From positions 1 to 35,034 of the forward strand of contig RCSS01000144.1 in NCBI GenBank assembly GCA_004000155.1: a stretch of 35,034 nt of DNA, in the 5' to 3' direction. The position numbers and the translations under genes were made by a program. The notes beneath the pieces were generated by a model. It was not told where the DNA came from and made no database searches. It saw only the letters and a program-made list of their open reading frames with translations. Below are positions 7,577 to 18,295 of the stretch, piece by piece; positions within the stretch are counted from its first letter, which is position 1, and each line of letters starts with the position of its first letter. The stretch is from Tubulinosema ratisbonensis (lineage: Eukaryota > Microsporidia > Tubulinosematidae).

Positions 7577-8155
7577 ATGGGAGCAATCATAATAAAAAGA
7601 CTTAAGAAAATATTTCATACTGGCAAGCCTCAAAACATTCTTATGCTTGGATTGGATGCAGTAGGAAAAACCACCATACTTTATTTACTACAAAACAATA
7701 GTACAGTTCAGACAGTCCCAACCATTGGTTTTAACATTGAAGATGTTACCATTGGTGATACAACTTTAAAGATCTGTGACATGGGAGGACAAAAGAAAAT
7801 AAGAGATCTTTGGAGAAGTTACACTGACAATACAACAGGAATAGTTTATGTATTTGATTTAAATGACAATCAGAGATGGGGAGAAGCAGTTTCTCAGTTA
7901 ACAGAAGTGACACAGACAATGAATCTTCCTGTTTTGATATTACTCAATAAAGTTGATATTTTGATCAAGCATAATATTAATGTTGACAATGCTGTTAACA
8001 CAGTCATGGAAATGTGTAAAAAATCAATTCCTAATGCAAAATTTAAAGCATTTGAAGTATCAGCTTTGGTTAATCCAGAAAAGCCTTATGAAAATTATTT
8101 AGCATTTGAAAAAGCTTTTTCATGGTTAAATAGAGCCATTGAAGGAAAAGAGTAA
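7577..8155 (+). CDS. ARF-family small GTPase
   Basis: GTP-binding switch for vesicle coat recruitment or lipid signalling at Golgi-type membranes. All G motifs are present: GLDAVGKT at 25-32 (P-loop), TIGF at 49-52 (switch I Thr), DMGGQ at 68-72 with the catalytic Gln, NKVD at 124-127, and SA at 162-163. Gly2 after the start Met (MGAII) is a myristoylation site and is followed by the amphipathic N-terminal helix typical of ARFs. KIRDLWRSY matches the ARF switch II KIRPLWRHY. At 192 residues it is slightly longer than ARF1 (181), with an extended C-terminus. Position 126 is Val where ARF1 has Gln, so it may be an ARF-like paralogue rather than ARF1. GGG at 7572-7574, just before the ATG, supports the start. 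It converges on midasin with 39 bases between stops. Confidence 0.85.
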   Translation: MGAIIIKRLKKIFHTGKPQNILMLGLDAVGKTTILYLLQNNSTVQTVPTIGFNIEDVTIGDTTLKICDMGGQKKIRDLWRSYTDNTTGIVYVFDLNDNQRWGEAVSQLTEVTQTMNLPVLILLNKVDILIKHNINVDNAVNTVMEMCKKSIPNAKFKAFEVSALVNPEKPYENYLAFEKAFSWLNRAIEGKE

Positions 8156-8194
8156 AAAATAAAGAANCTATACATAAATTAAATAATAATTAAA

Positions 8195-11100
8195 TTATTC
8201 TTTAATTAACTCAGCTAATCCCTTCCCAAACTCTTCAATAAAATTATCATCATCCACCAAACAATACTTAACATTCATCATTTCTAAATAATTTACCACT
8301 CTAATCCCATTATCACAAATAACTTGTTTCATATTCCTTAATTCATTATTTAAAAATAAATATAATGTATTATAATTCATCATTTGGTTTATTATTCCAT
8401 CAGTCAAAACAATGTTATAACCCTCTTTAAAAATAATATTACTTCTTTCTTCATTAAATAATAAATTTAATTCATTTATTTCTTTTGTTTCTTCACCAAA
8501 ACTAAATGAATTAAATTGTAAATTTAATTTATCAAATGAATATTTTAGTAAATCAAATAAATAAATTAATTTCTTTTTAAGGTTGTATTTTAACATACTT
8601 TTACTGTTATCAATGTAAATATTTATGATGTATTCTTTTTTACTTTCTTTAATTCTTCTTAAAAATATTTTATCTTTTTGAAAATCACTCATAAAATAAC
8701 CAACTATTCTTTTCATATTAATTTTCTTACCACTCTTAAAATCTCCTTTAAATTTATTTTTTTTATTGTCTGGTAAGTTATTTTTTAAAACAATAAAGAA
8801 ATCTTCTTTGTTTATTTCTTTGATTTTTTCTTCTTCTACTTTTGTTAAGTAATCTTGTGCTTCTTTACAAGTTTGTTCATTGTTAATTTCTAAATTAATT
8901 TCTTTATTTTGTAAATCATTGATTAATAAATCATCTGTTAAATTTTCATTAAGTAAATTATCTTCTAATAATTCATCATTCTTTTTTTCAGTCATTGATT
9001 CAATGTTGTTCATTTCAAAATTATCAGAGATTGAAGAATATTCTTCTTTTTCTACTTCTTTACTTAAGTTTTTTTCAAAATCACAGTTAGAAAAAGAATC
9101 ATTACACTCTTCACTCTTTTCTTCTTCATTTTTTTCTTCCTCATTCTTTTCTTCTTCACTTTTTTCTTCCTCATTCTTTTCTTCTTCATTCTTTTCCTCA
9201 CTTGATAAATTTATTTCTTCTTCATTAAAATTGTCATTAATTTCTTCACTGACTTCTTCACTTTCATTTTCACTAATTATTTCATTTTCAAAATTAGAAA
9301 AAATGTCATTCTCTTCTTCAAAATTAGAAAGATTGTCATTCTCTTTTTCCTTTTCTAAAATACTGTTATCACTCTCTTCATTTTCAGATAAATTTTTATT
9401 ACTTTCTTCATTACTTTTTTCATTTTCTTCATCTAATAACCTATCATCTTGATTCTCTTTAACATCTTCATTCATTTCATCTCCACTAACCTTCTCTTCA
9501 ATAATCTTCTCTTTTCGATAAAAATACATCACAACCTTTTCTAAAATATCTAAACTAGGTTCTAATACCACTCCCAAAACCATATTTCTTTCTTTTTCAT
9601 TGCTCTCTTTCACTTTCCACATCAAATATCCAATCAATTTCTCTTCCTTGCTGAATATTTTTAAAGGTTCTCTTTCNANANAAATTTCATTTAAATTTAA
9701 TTTTATTTTTTTATATTCTTTTTTACAAAAACAAATGTCTTTAAAAATAAATTTTTCAGATTTGATTTTTTTATAATATTTTTTTAATTTGCTGTGAGAA
9801 CATAAGCATCCTTTTATATTTTCATATTTCTTTATTGGTAAATTGTTTATCAATGATAACATATGTACATTCCCTTTTTCTTTATTTATTAACACTGAAT
9901 AAAGTAAAGCTGTGTTGTAAAGTAAAACAGGGTTAGTAAATGAATCAGAAATATTTTTTATAAATTCATTGTTCATTAAAATATTAAAATATTCTTTTGT
10001 AAAATAAACTCTTTCTTTAAATTGAAAAACAAAACAATCTAAGAAATATTTTTGACACTCTTCATAACTCATTTTATAAAAAAATAGAAGTAAAAAATAC
10101 TTCATTTCTTTATTTTCTTTATTATATTTGTAAATTAATAATTCATTTAGTAAATCATTTGATAATTCTTTTTCTTCTAATTTTATTTTACTTCTTATTA
10201 ATTTATTATTTTTTATTAATTCAATAATTAATGATTTATCATCTATTGGTTTATTAATTAATAAATTAATAAAATATTTGCTTAATTCATTAATTAAATC
10301 ATTAAAATTTAATTGTCTTATTAAATTATTAATTTCTTTTTTATTATTTTTTATTTGGTAAAATAAGCTGAAAGGAGAAATAAAATAATTGTAATTTTTA
10401 CAATTAAAATGATTGTTAAAATAAACACATGGGTTACATTCATTAATTGACAAAGGAATTTTCTTTACTAAAGATACTTTGTAATAATTTAGTATATCAT
10501 CGAATTCTGGTAGAATAAATTGATAATCATAAATATTTTTTATAAATTCAGAATAGTTTCTTTCTTTAATTTCATTAATTTCTTCTTGTATTTGATTAAT
10601 TTTCTTTGTAAAAAATGTAATATCAAAGTTACTTTTACCATATTTGTATAAATTAACAAAATGATTGGTTAATTTTTCTAAGTTATTATTAAAATATTTC
10701 TTAATTTTGTTAATTAATTTCTTCTTTTTAAGTACTAAAGGATCTATCCCTAATTTAATTAACTCATTAAATTTTTTATTAAATTTAAAATTAATTTCAT
10801 AATTAATGTCTAATAAAACATTCTTAAGTTCTTTTATGTCTAATTTTATAATTACCTTCTTTAATTCTTTAATACCATAAGGAAATTCTTCTAATTTAAT
10901 AAAATCACAATTACTTATTCTTTTAATAAAATTAACTAATTTAAATTCATCAGAATTTTCTGTAATCAATGCTTGTAAATTACTTAAATTATCTTCAAAA
11001 GTATCTTTAAAGAAATAACAATTTCTTGAGTAAAATTCTAATAATTCATCATTAAATATTTCTTCTTCTAGTTTGGTAAATGAAAATAATTTAAATAATT

Positions 11101-14100
11101 GATCATCAGTCAAAAATGGTAAAGTATTTTTTAAGTAAAAAGGTATTTCATTTAAATGTTCATATTTTAATTTGTCTAAGTAAATTAAATCATAAGATTC
11201 TTCTAATGAATTAGCAAAGAATTTTGTATTATCTAATAAATTAGAAAAATTAATTATTTTCTTAATTTCTTGTAAATAACACTGTATATTATTTTCAGGT
11301 AAAATTTCTTGGTAAAAACACTTTTGTGAAAATATTTTAGAAATGTCTATGTGATTTAAAATTAAAGATGGTTTGATTATCACACACCTATCCATGATTG
11401 CTGGTGATAATTCTTCATCACTGCCTAAAATTATGAAAGACTCATTCTTTAATATTTCATTGTCATGTTCAAATAACTCAATTTTTCCTTCTAACAAAGA
11501 ATTAATTCTGTCTAAGACTGTTTTTTCTACTAAATTTGCTGAATTAATGTAAATTGTTTTCTTATTTTTTATACTTTGTATTAAAGGACTGTCTTTCCAA
11601 ACAAAATTATTATTCTCTTTTACAAATTGACCAATCAAATCAGAAAAATCCATTTCTTCATGGCAATGAATTTCACAAAAATCATAAATTATTTTTATAA
11701 AATTATCCCTTGCTTTTCCCATAAGTAAAACAGGAGTGTTGGTTTTTTTACACCTTAAAAAGGTGTCTAAATCATTTAATTGTGAATGAATAAGAGTATA
11801 TCCATTCTTTATAACACTACTTTCTATTACTAATTCATTTTCTGATTCATTATTAAAAATAATTTTGTCACTTTTTAAAGAATAAGATATTTCATTCTTT
11901 TCTGAATAATTTTTCTTAATTTTATTGGCTAAAAGATTATACCTTAATCCTTTATCTTTGTAATAAATCATATTTTTATTTTCTATGATTTTTTTGATGT
12001 CATTTTCTGTTAATGAAAATTTTAATTTTATAAACCTGTCAATAAAACTTCTTGGTAACAAATTTCTTTTGTTTTTTAAATTACTCTCATTCATTGTCCC
12101 AAATATTCTACTTTCTTCATGCATAACAAATGATAAATATGTTGAGTAAAAGGATCTTCTATAATCTAACAAAGAATTGAGTCCTTCCAAAACACTTTGA
12201 CTGCATAAATTTATCTCATCTAAAAGTAACCAATCCCCCTTTTTTAACACTGAAATTATTCCTTCTTTAAAAACGATGCCATTTTGTGTGGGTGTGAACT
12301 GACCAATCAAATCACACATTTCAGTTGATTCGCATAAATTAATTTTGTAAATCTTTTTTCCTAAAATTTTTGCTAACTCAACAATCAAACTTGTTTTTCC
12401 TGTTCCACAATCACCTTCTAATAAAATAGGTCTTTTTAATTCTAAAGCACGCAATAAAGAAAATAAATTTGATTTTACTGACAAAGAAGTAAAATCAAAT
12501 TCGGTTTTTTCTTTAATTTTATACAAAAATGGTTCAATACCAAAAAATTCATCATTAATTATTTTATAATCTTTTTTTTCTATTTTTTCTACGTCTACTA
12601 AATCAAATTTTTTAGAATTTTTAAAATATTTTAAATGAATATTCTCAAAATAATCTCTCATTAATTCAACTTTCCTTAAAGAAATATTTGAAAAATTATA
12701 AAAATTATTTAACATTTTACAACCAATTTCATTTTTTTCATCATCTGTCAATTCAAAAAATATTTCTGTAAATCTGTTTCTTAAAGCAGGGGATAATTCT
12801 CTCTTGCCAATATCAGTAGAAGGATTCATTGAACTAATCACTAAAAAGTCATTATGTGCTTTAATAATTTCATTTTTTTCTGTAATAAAAAGAGTTCTTT
12901 CATCTTCCAAAACAGAGTTTAATCTTTCTAAAACAGAATTTTCTGCTAAATTTATTTCATCTAAAATCAAAATTTTTCCTTCTTTCATAGCTTTAGTCAA
13001 AGGACCATCAGTCCAAATTAATTCATCTTTAGAAATAGAAAATGAACCAATAAAATCAGAAGGATCAGTATTTCCACTTAAAGAAACTGTAATAAAAGGT
13101 CTGTTAAGAATAGTACAAGCCATCTCAATAGCTTTACTTTTACCAATACCAGTCTCTCCAACCAATAAAACAGGCTCTTTATACTTCCAAGCATCTAAAA
13201 TTAAACAAATTAATTTTGTAAATGAAAAATTAAGTACAAAAGTGTTATTTTGTAATTTTAATTCTTCTTGTTTTTCTATAAAATATTTTTTATAATTTTC
13301 AAAATGTTCTGAAAAATATTTTTGAATTATTTTTCTATCTTTTCCCCTCTGTCTTTCATAAATGACCATTAATCCTTTAATAATAAAATCTTTTTCATTT
13401 ATAATTCTTTTACTCCACCTAAAACAATCCCTTAAGGTTATTAATTCATTAAAATTTCTTTGTAATTTTAATTCATCATAAATTTTTACAATTTTATGAT
13501 TAAATTGATTAGGGTATTTAAAAGAAAGAATTTTTTTAAGTTCATCAGATGATTTTACTGAGAAATCAACAACAATAAACCTTGACAAAAATGCTTTAGA
13601 AAGTGGTTTTCTGCCAGAATAATTTAAATTTTGTGTGGAAAATAATCTAAATTCTTTATAAGATGTTTCTAAAATTCTGTTAAGTACTTCTAAAACATCT
13701 GAAGGTGCTAAATTTAACTCATCTAATAAAATCCAGTCTCCATTTTTTATTGCTTGATTCATAATTCCTTCATTAAAATCAGTTCCATCCCCAAAATAAT
13801 CACTGGCTTCTGTTTGTTCATGGTTGTTAATTCTGTAAAGTTTTTTCTTGTATTTTTTTGCTAAAGCTGTAATCAAAGAAGTTTTACCTGTGGAAGTATC
13901 TCCTTGTAATAAAACAGGTAAACCAACTTCAATGGCCATTTCTACTCTTTCTACAACACTTTCATTCTCTTCTGTGATAACATAATCAGTCAATAAAATT
14001 TCATTTTTTATTCTTTTTTTCTGTAAAATATTTTGATTGTAAAGCAATTTAAATACAAAATCTAATTCATATTTGTTTCTTAATAATTTAAGTGCTCTGA

Positions 14101-15256
14101 CATACTCTCTTTTATTGGTAGTAGGCAATGACAAATTTCTATTATCGTTTGGGTTGTATTTTTCATTCAAACCAACAAAATCCTCTGGTGAATTTTTTAA
14201 CTCTTTTTTTATAAAAATTGATGAATCAAAATTCTTTTTTCCTACGTCATTCAAATTCATGCAGGAGAAAATTAAAAAATTAGGATGAAATTCACAAACT
14301 TCATTGTTGACAAAAACACTTCTCTTTGTGACACAACTTTCTAAAAAATCTAACACTTCTTGAGGTGCTAAATTCACTTCATCTAGAAGTAACCAACAAT
14401 CTTTTTTAAGTGCTTTCAAAAAATAACCTTCTTTAAAAATCAATTCCTTTTCTTGTAAAACAAATTTGCCAACAAAATCAGAAATTTCTGTGTCATTAGA
14501 AATATTCACAATAAACAATTCTTTTTTTAACTGCTTTGCTAAAAATTCAATCAAAGAAGTTTTTCCTGTTCCTGTGTCACCAAACAAAATCAAATTTTCT
14601 TTAAATTTTATATTTTCTAAAATGTCAAATAAAATTTGTAAATTTTCAGTACTAAAAAAATAATTGTAATGCAGTAAATGGTTTACCTTCTCTTTTTTAA
14701 AATTATAAATCATTTCCTCAGTCAAGTATACTTCTTTACTTATGTCTAAGCCAAATAATCCTTTAAAAGTGTTGTAAATTAATATTCTATTTTCTAAATT
14801 CAATATTTCTAAATTTTCCAACCTTTTTTCTAACATTTTATGCTTGTTATAAAAATTTATGTTGTAATTTTCTTTTAAATTAAAATCAATTATTTTTTCA
14901 GCTAAAGAAAATTCCTTTTTCTCAATTTCATATTCTACCAATAAAGGTATTCCAAAATTTAAAAAAACATTTGAAGTGGCTATAAATGATCTTTTAAGTC
15001 CTTTAAGAAAAGAAACAAATGATTTATTATAGTTTATATTAGCAAAAACTACTATTTTATCTTTAAATATCTTATCTAAATCTATAAGTGTTACACTTTC
15101 TATTTCTCTTGTATCAATGTAAATGTATGAATCTTTTTTTAACAAAAAGTCAAATAAATCATAAGGGATGAATGGGCCATGAATCAAAATTGGTGTATCT
15201 AATTTTAAAAATTTATCAAATGTTTTTATAAAATTTTCTTTGTTTTTAATCTTCAT
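8195..15256 (-). CDS. MDN1: Midasin (MDN1/REA1), compact version
   Basis: Giant dynein-like AAA ATPase that strips assembly factors from pre-60S ribosomes in the nucleus. Six AAA modules can be traced. AAA1 (about residues 15-115) is degenerate. AAA2-AAA5 have intact P-loops at about 225 (GDTGTGKT), 452 (GDTSTGKT), 700 (GETGIGKS) and 948 (GDCGTGKT), each with a Walker B followed by NLA or NLC (WLLLDEVNLAP, WILLDELNLAP, ILILDEINLAE, WLLLDEINLCS). AAA6 at about 1176 has a broken loop (GKARDNF). A helical linker follows, then an Asp/Glu/Ser-rich tract (about 1925-2130) and a C-terminal MIDAS domain with DNSKS at about 2214 (metal-binding DxSxS). Length is 2353 residues against about 4900 in yeast; the loss is mainly in the linker. 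CCC lies 3 bases before the ATG. Ns at 9677-9681 leave two residues unknown. Confidence 0.93.
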   Translation of the reverse strand: MKIKNKENFIKTFDKFLKLDTPILIHGPFIPYDLFDFLLKKDSYIYIDTREIESVTLIDLDKIFKDKIVVFANINYNKSFVSFLKGLKRSFIATSNVFLNFGIPLLVEYEIEKKEFSLAEKIIDFNLKENYNINFYNKHKMLEKRLENLEILNLENRILIYNTFKGLFGLDISKEVYLTEEMIYNFKKEKVNHLLHYNYFFSTENLQILFDILENIKFKENLILFGDTGTGKTSLIEFLAKQLKKELFIVNISNDTEISDFVGKFVLQEKELIFKEGYFLKALKKDCWLLLDEVNLAPQEVLDFLESCVTKRSVFVNNEVCEFHPNFLIFSCMNLNDVGKKNFDSSIFIKKELKNSPEDFVGLNEKYNPNDNRNLSLPTTNKREYVRALKLLRNKYELDFVFKLLYNQNILQKKRIKNEILLTDYVITEENESVVERVEMAIEVGLPVLLQGDTSTGKTSLITALAKKYKKKLYRINNHEQTEASDYFGDGTDFNEGIMNQAIKNGDWILLDELNLAPSDVLEVLNRILETSYKEFRLFSTQNLNYSGRKPLSKAFLSRFIVVDFSVKSSDELKKILSFKYPNQFNHKIVKIYDELKLQRNFNELITLRDCFRWSKRIINEKDFIIKGLMVIYERQRGKDRKIIQKYFSEHFENYKKYFIEKQEELKLQNNTFVLNFSFTKLICLILDAWKYKEPVLLVGETGIGKSKAIEMACTILNRPFITVSLSGNTDPSDFIGSFSISKDELIWTDGPLTKAMKEGKILILDEINLAENSVLERLNSVLEDERTLFITEKNEIIKAHNDFLVISSMNPSTDIGKRELSPALRNRFTEIFFELTDDEKNEIGCKMLNNFYNFSNISLRKVELMRDYFENIHLKYFKNSKKFDLVDVEKIEKKDYKIINDEFFGIEPFLYKIKEKTEFDFTSLSVKSNLFSLLRALELKRPILLEGDCGTGKTSLIVELAKILGKKIYKINLCESTEMCDLIGQFTPTQNGIVFKEGIISVLKKGDWLLLDEINLCSQSVLEGLNSLLDYRRSFYSTYLSFVMHEESRIFGTMNESNLKNKRNLLPRSFIDRFIKLKFSLTENDIKKIIENKNMIYYKDKGLRYNLLANKIKKNYSEKNEISYSLKSDKIIFNNESENELVIESSVIKNGYTLIHSQLNDLDTFLRCKKTNTPVLLMGKARDNFIKIIYDFCEIHCHEEMDFSDLIGQFVKENNNFVWKDSPLIQSIKNKKTIYINSANLVEKTVLDRINSLLEGKIELFEHDNEILKNESFIILGSDEELSPAIMDRCVIIKPSLILNHIDISKIFSQKCFYQEILPENNIQCYLQEIKKIINFSNLLDNTKFFANSLEESYDLIYLDKLKYEHLNEIPFYLKNTLPFLTDDQLFKLFSFTKLEEEIFNDELLEFYSRNCYFFKDTFEDNLSNLQALITENSDEFKLVNFIKRISNCDFIKLEEFPYGIKELKKVIIKLDIKELKNVLLDINYEINFKFNKKFNELIKLGIDPLVLKKKKLINKIKKYFNNNLEKLTNHFVNLYKYGKSNFDITFFTKKINQIQEEINEIKERNYSEFIKNIYDYQFILPEFDDILNYYKVSLVKKIPLSINECNPCVYFNNHFNCKNYNYFISPFSLFYQIKNNKKEINNLIRQLNFNDLINELSKYFINLLINKPIDDKSLIIELIKNNKLIRSKIKLEEKELSNDLLNELLIYKYNKENKEMKYFLLLFFYKMSYEECQKYFLDCFVFQFKERVYFTKEYFNILMNNEFIKNISDSFTNPVLLYNTALLYSVLINKEKGNVHMLSLINNLPIKKYENIKGCLCSHSKLKKYYKKIKSEKFIFKDICFCKKEYKKIKLNLNEIXXEREPLKIFSKEEKLIGYLMWKVKESNEKERNMVLGVVLEPSLDILEKVVMYFYRKEKIIEEKVSGDEMNEDVKENQDDRLLDEENEKSNEESNKNLSENEESDNSILEKEKENDNLSNFEEENDIFSNFENEIISENESEEVSEEINDNFNEEEINLSSEEKNEEEKNEEEKSEEEKNEEEKNEEEKSEECNDSFSNCDFEKNLSKEVEKEEYSSISDNFEMNNIESMTEKKNDELLEDNLLNENLTDDLLINDLQNKEINLEINNEQTCKEAQDYLTKVEEEKIKEINKEDFFIVLKNNLPDNKKNKFKGDFKSGKKINMKRIVGYFMSDFQKDKIFLRRIKESKKEYIINIYIDNSKSMLKYNLKKKLIYLFDLLKYSFDKLNLQFNSFSFGEETKEINELNLLFNEERSNIIFKEGYNIVLTDGIINQMMNYNTLYLFLNNELRNMKQVICDNGIRVVNYLEMMNVKYCLVDDDNFIEEFGKGLAELIKE
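9115..9200. repeat. 30-bp coding minisatellite in midasin acidic tract
   Basis: About 2.9 copies of a 30-base unit (CTTTTCTTCTTCA...TTCCTCATT on the plus strand) encode alternating EEKNEEEK and EEKSEEEK blocks. Near-identical units suggest recent expansion by slippage and likely length variation between isolates. Confidence 0.7.
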
Positions 15257-15267
15257 TATGGGTTATA

Positions 15268-15331
15268 AAATTTTTAAATTTATTATTTTTTTAAAAATAT
15301 TTTTAATTTTAAATTTATTATTTTTTTGAAA
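15268..15331. repeat. Tandem duplication upstream of midasin
   Basis: TTTTAAATTTATTATTTTTTT occurs twice about 41 bases apart (15268 and 15309) in the 234-base divergent spacer between midasin and the secreted-protein gene. AT low complexity; possibly part of the shared promoter. Confidence 0.4.
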
Positions 15332-15436
15332 ATGTTTTTTTTATTTTAAATTAATTTTTTGTTAGAAATAAAAAAATATTTTATTTTTTTTTTTGATTTA
15401 GCGATTTTTAATTGATTTTCATAAAAATTGATTTAC

Positions 15437-15456
15437 GTTTCATATTGTTATGAAAC
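15437..15456. promoter_or_regulatory. Perfect palindromic hairpin before the secreted-protein gene
   Basis: GTTTCATA-TTGT-TATGAAAC, 8-bp arms with a 4-base loop, 35 bases before the ATG at 15491. This gene lacks the CCC start motif, so the palindrome is a candidate gene-specific promoter element. No function is shown. Confidence 0.4.
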
Positions 15457-15490
15457 CTACAACTTAAATAAACAATCTATTGTATAAACA

Positions 15491-18241
15491 ATGATTTTAC
15501 ATATTTTACTAATTTATTCCAGTACTTTACAGCTACCAAAAAACTCAGAACCAAATTCTCAAAAAAATGCTGGAATTATCAAACTCGTACGAAAAAAATC
15601 TATCAGTAAACCTATACAACCAATCAATCCTAATTCTTGTACGCCAAATCAAAGTAATATTCCTTCTAAAAATAATTCTGTGATTAAAAAAATAATCAGA
15701 CCAGTCACAGCTAAAAAAGAAATATGTGTTGATGCCACATCTTGTACTCCGCAACAGAATAAAGTAGTTTATAAAAAGCCACTAGGCCCGAATGTAATTT
15801 ATAAAACTGTAACTCAACCACCTACAATTGTGACAGCCACACAAATTCAAACACCGGAAACTTTAACCATCACAAAAACGATTCAACCGCCAGTAGAAAC
15901 TAATACGGTACAACCAAATACATCAATACCACCTGTTCCTCCACCACAGGTATATCCTTATTACCCTATTCCAATGTATTCTTACCCACAGCCTCAACCA
16001 GTTTTACCACCTCAACCAGTTATTCAGCCGGAAAAAATCATAAAAGCTATTAAGAAACCTAAAAAAACAGTAAAAGTAAAAAGAAGAGTAACAATAAGAA
16101 GAAAAAAATCTGATGACACTAATATTCCTTGTGAACCAAACAATCAAGAGGAAAATAAGAACGAGAAATGTGAGGAGAATTGTGAAGAAAAAAGCGATAA
16201 AGAAAAATGCAAAGAAGAATNNCGAAGATAAANAAAGNATNAANANNATCANGCNAAGAAANNANNNATNANNNNNNNNNNNNNNNNNNNNNNNNNNNNN
16301 NNNNNNNNNNNNNNNNNNNNNNNNNNNNNNNNNNNNNNNNNNNNNNNNNNNNNNNNNNNNNNNNNNNNNNNNNNNNNNNNNNNNNNNNNNNNNNNNNNNN
16401 NNNNNNNNNNNNNNNNNNNNNNNNNNNNNNNNNNNNNNNNNNNNNNNNNNNNNNNNCNAGAAGAAAGTTCTTCATCAGAAGAAAAAGAAAACTGTATTCC
16501 GGAAAATTCAAAATGTGTCATTGACTTTAAAAAGAAAAAATGTTCTAAAAACTGCGATAAAAAATGTAAAAAAAGTTGTAAAGATGATCCTACTAAGAAA
16601 ACAGAAGATTGTTTTGAGACAACTTTCAAGAAAAATAAAAATTTACACAAAGCTAGAAATTCAGTTAATTTTTGCAAAGCAATTTCAATGAAAAAAGTTT
16701 TAAAACAAATAGATAAATCATTTATAGACACAAAAAATGAGGTAAGAATAATCTGTGACGCAAACAAGTATAAAAAGAAGGCACTAAAAATTTTTAAAAG
16801 GTGTTTAAAATATAAAATAAAAAAACAAAAAGAAGATGAATTTAAAGAATCAACTGAGAAAAATTTGTTAGAAAAAATTTCTAAATTGTTTTTATTTCTT
16901 AACGGAGTAAAAGAACCGAAATTCAAAAAAGAAAAAATTGGTAAAAGTTTTTCGTTAAACAAAAAGCAAAACGATTCTGATGATAATTTAAACATTGAAG
17001 AAGCAGAAGATACTTACAAATTTCATCCTAACGATAATACGTTTGATTCTGATATGGTGATAAATTTCAAAAAAACTCTTTTTAATGATATTTTTAGTGC
17101 GTCTCGAAAAGTTTTAGAAAATAATCCTAATTTTAAGCAACAAAAGAATTTTAAAATATTGAACAAAGAAATGAAAAAAGCAATCAAAGAACAAATAGAA
17201 AAATACAAGGAAGGTAAAAAAATTGATAAACCTTTGTTGGATGAAATTGGTGAAGAAATTTTGGAAGTATCTAAAAAAATTAAAAATAAAAAAGCAGAAA
17301 TTGGTGATGCGATCACAAAAACTTTGACTAAAAATGAAGATGTAAAAGAAGAAAAAGAATCACAACAAATTCCTAAAAAGGAAGAACCAAAACAACAAAC
17401 CAAAAATGATGAAGAAAAAGTACAGCCTCCTCCAATAATAGAAAAAACAAAAGAACCAATTGAAGAGAAATTTCCCCAATCGAATATTTCTAATGATGAC
17501 CAACCCATAAATAATCAACAAATTCCTTATTCATTTTACCCTCACAGAGATACAGCATTTCATACATTTTTAAAAAATAGAAACCCAGGATTTGATTTAA
17601 TTAACTCAGAAATTTACAACCAATATCCTTTGCCTAATTACAATTACAGTCCAATAAATTTTGATGAAAATTCTTTAAGAAACAAAACAACGAACATTAA
17701 TGATGATTTAGGAAAATTTGGTTACAGGCCTGTTTTAAGTTCATTAAACAGTTCTAATAGTAGATTACCTGAAGAATCATTAATCAATAATCTTAATCCA
17801 AGATTACCTCAGAATATTTTAGAAAAATTTGGTTATAAACCAACCATAGATTTTAATAACCATATTGGCTTGGATCCAGAATATTATAGTCCGAAAAATG
17901 AGCCAGAATACTTTAAAGAGTCTCCTATTGAGTTTTTCTCATTCGTAGAAACTAATCACAATTATAATAATCCTCCATTTAAGGAAAACAATTTGTCAGA
18001 TTGTTATCAAAATAATTCTCAGATGGTAAATTTAGAAGACAAAGAAAAGGAAAGAAATATGAAAGATGCTATCAATAAAGGATCTTATGTGATAAAAGAT
18101 AGGAGAAATGAAGGTGTAATAATTTTAGACAAGAAAAGTCTTGATAAAATTAACCAATCAAATTCTTACACAAATTCTCCTAATTCTAAAAGGAAAGAAA
18201 AAAAGGTGGTTTATTTAAGTGACATTTTCCATATTAATTAA
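15491..18241 (+). CDS. Secreted Pro/Lys/Glu/Cys-rich protein (interrupted by assembly gap)
   Basis: Probably one long secreted protein. The N-terminus (MILHILLIYSSTLQL) is signal-peptide-like. Then come two SCTPxQ motifs, a Pro/Gln/Tyr-rich stretch (PPVPPPQVYPYYPIP), a basic block (KKPKKTVKVKRRVTIRRKK), and an acidic Cys-bearing repeat region entering the gap. Right of the gap the same reading frame is open without a stop from 16457 to 18241: Cys/Lys-rich, then Lys/Glu coiled coil, then Asn/Pro/Gln-rich with paired KFGYRP and KFGYKP units. An apparent TAA at 16229-16231 lies directly after two Ns in low-quality sequence. Counting those Ns as one base would restore an acidic Cys-bearing continuation, so I treat the stop as a base-count error. 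Signal peptide, Cys and low complexity suit a microsporidian spore-wall or polar-tube-type protein, but no family is recognised. If the stop is real, there are two pieces: 15491-16231 and one ending at 18241. Confidence 0.6.
16221..16458. other. Assembly gap and low-quality flanks
   Basis: A nearly continuous N run (about 16271-16456) flanked by scattered Ns from 16221. It lies inside the acidic repeat part of the secreted-protein gene, so repeat collapse is the likely cause and the true length is uncertain. Confidence 0.95.
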
Positions 18242-18258
18242 AAAAATATTTAATTTAT

Positions 18259-18295
18259 TTTTACAATTTATTTATCAAATATTTTTATTGTAAAA
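18259..18295. terminator. Small inverted repeat between converging genes
   Basis: TTTTACAAT (18259-18267) and ATTGTAAAA (18287-18295) flank the 33-base gap between the stop of the secreted-protein gene (18241) and the stop of the MIS12-like gene (18275). It could shape both transcript ends; this is only positional inference. Confidence 0.3.

Noticed and set aside
8880..9452. 190-codon Ser/Phe-rich open frame on the plus strand
   Set aside because: It is the antisense reading of the Glu/Asp/Ser codons in the midasin acidic tract.
12804..13295. 163-codon open frame antisense to midasin AAA4 region
   Set aside because: Antisense of conserved AAA coding sequence, no start motif, no family.
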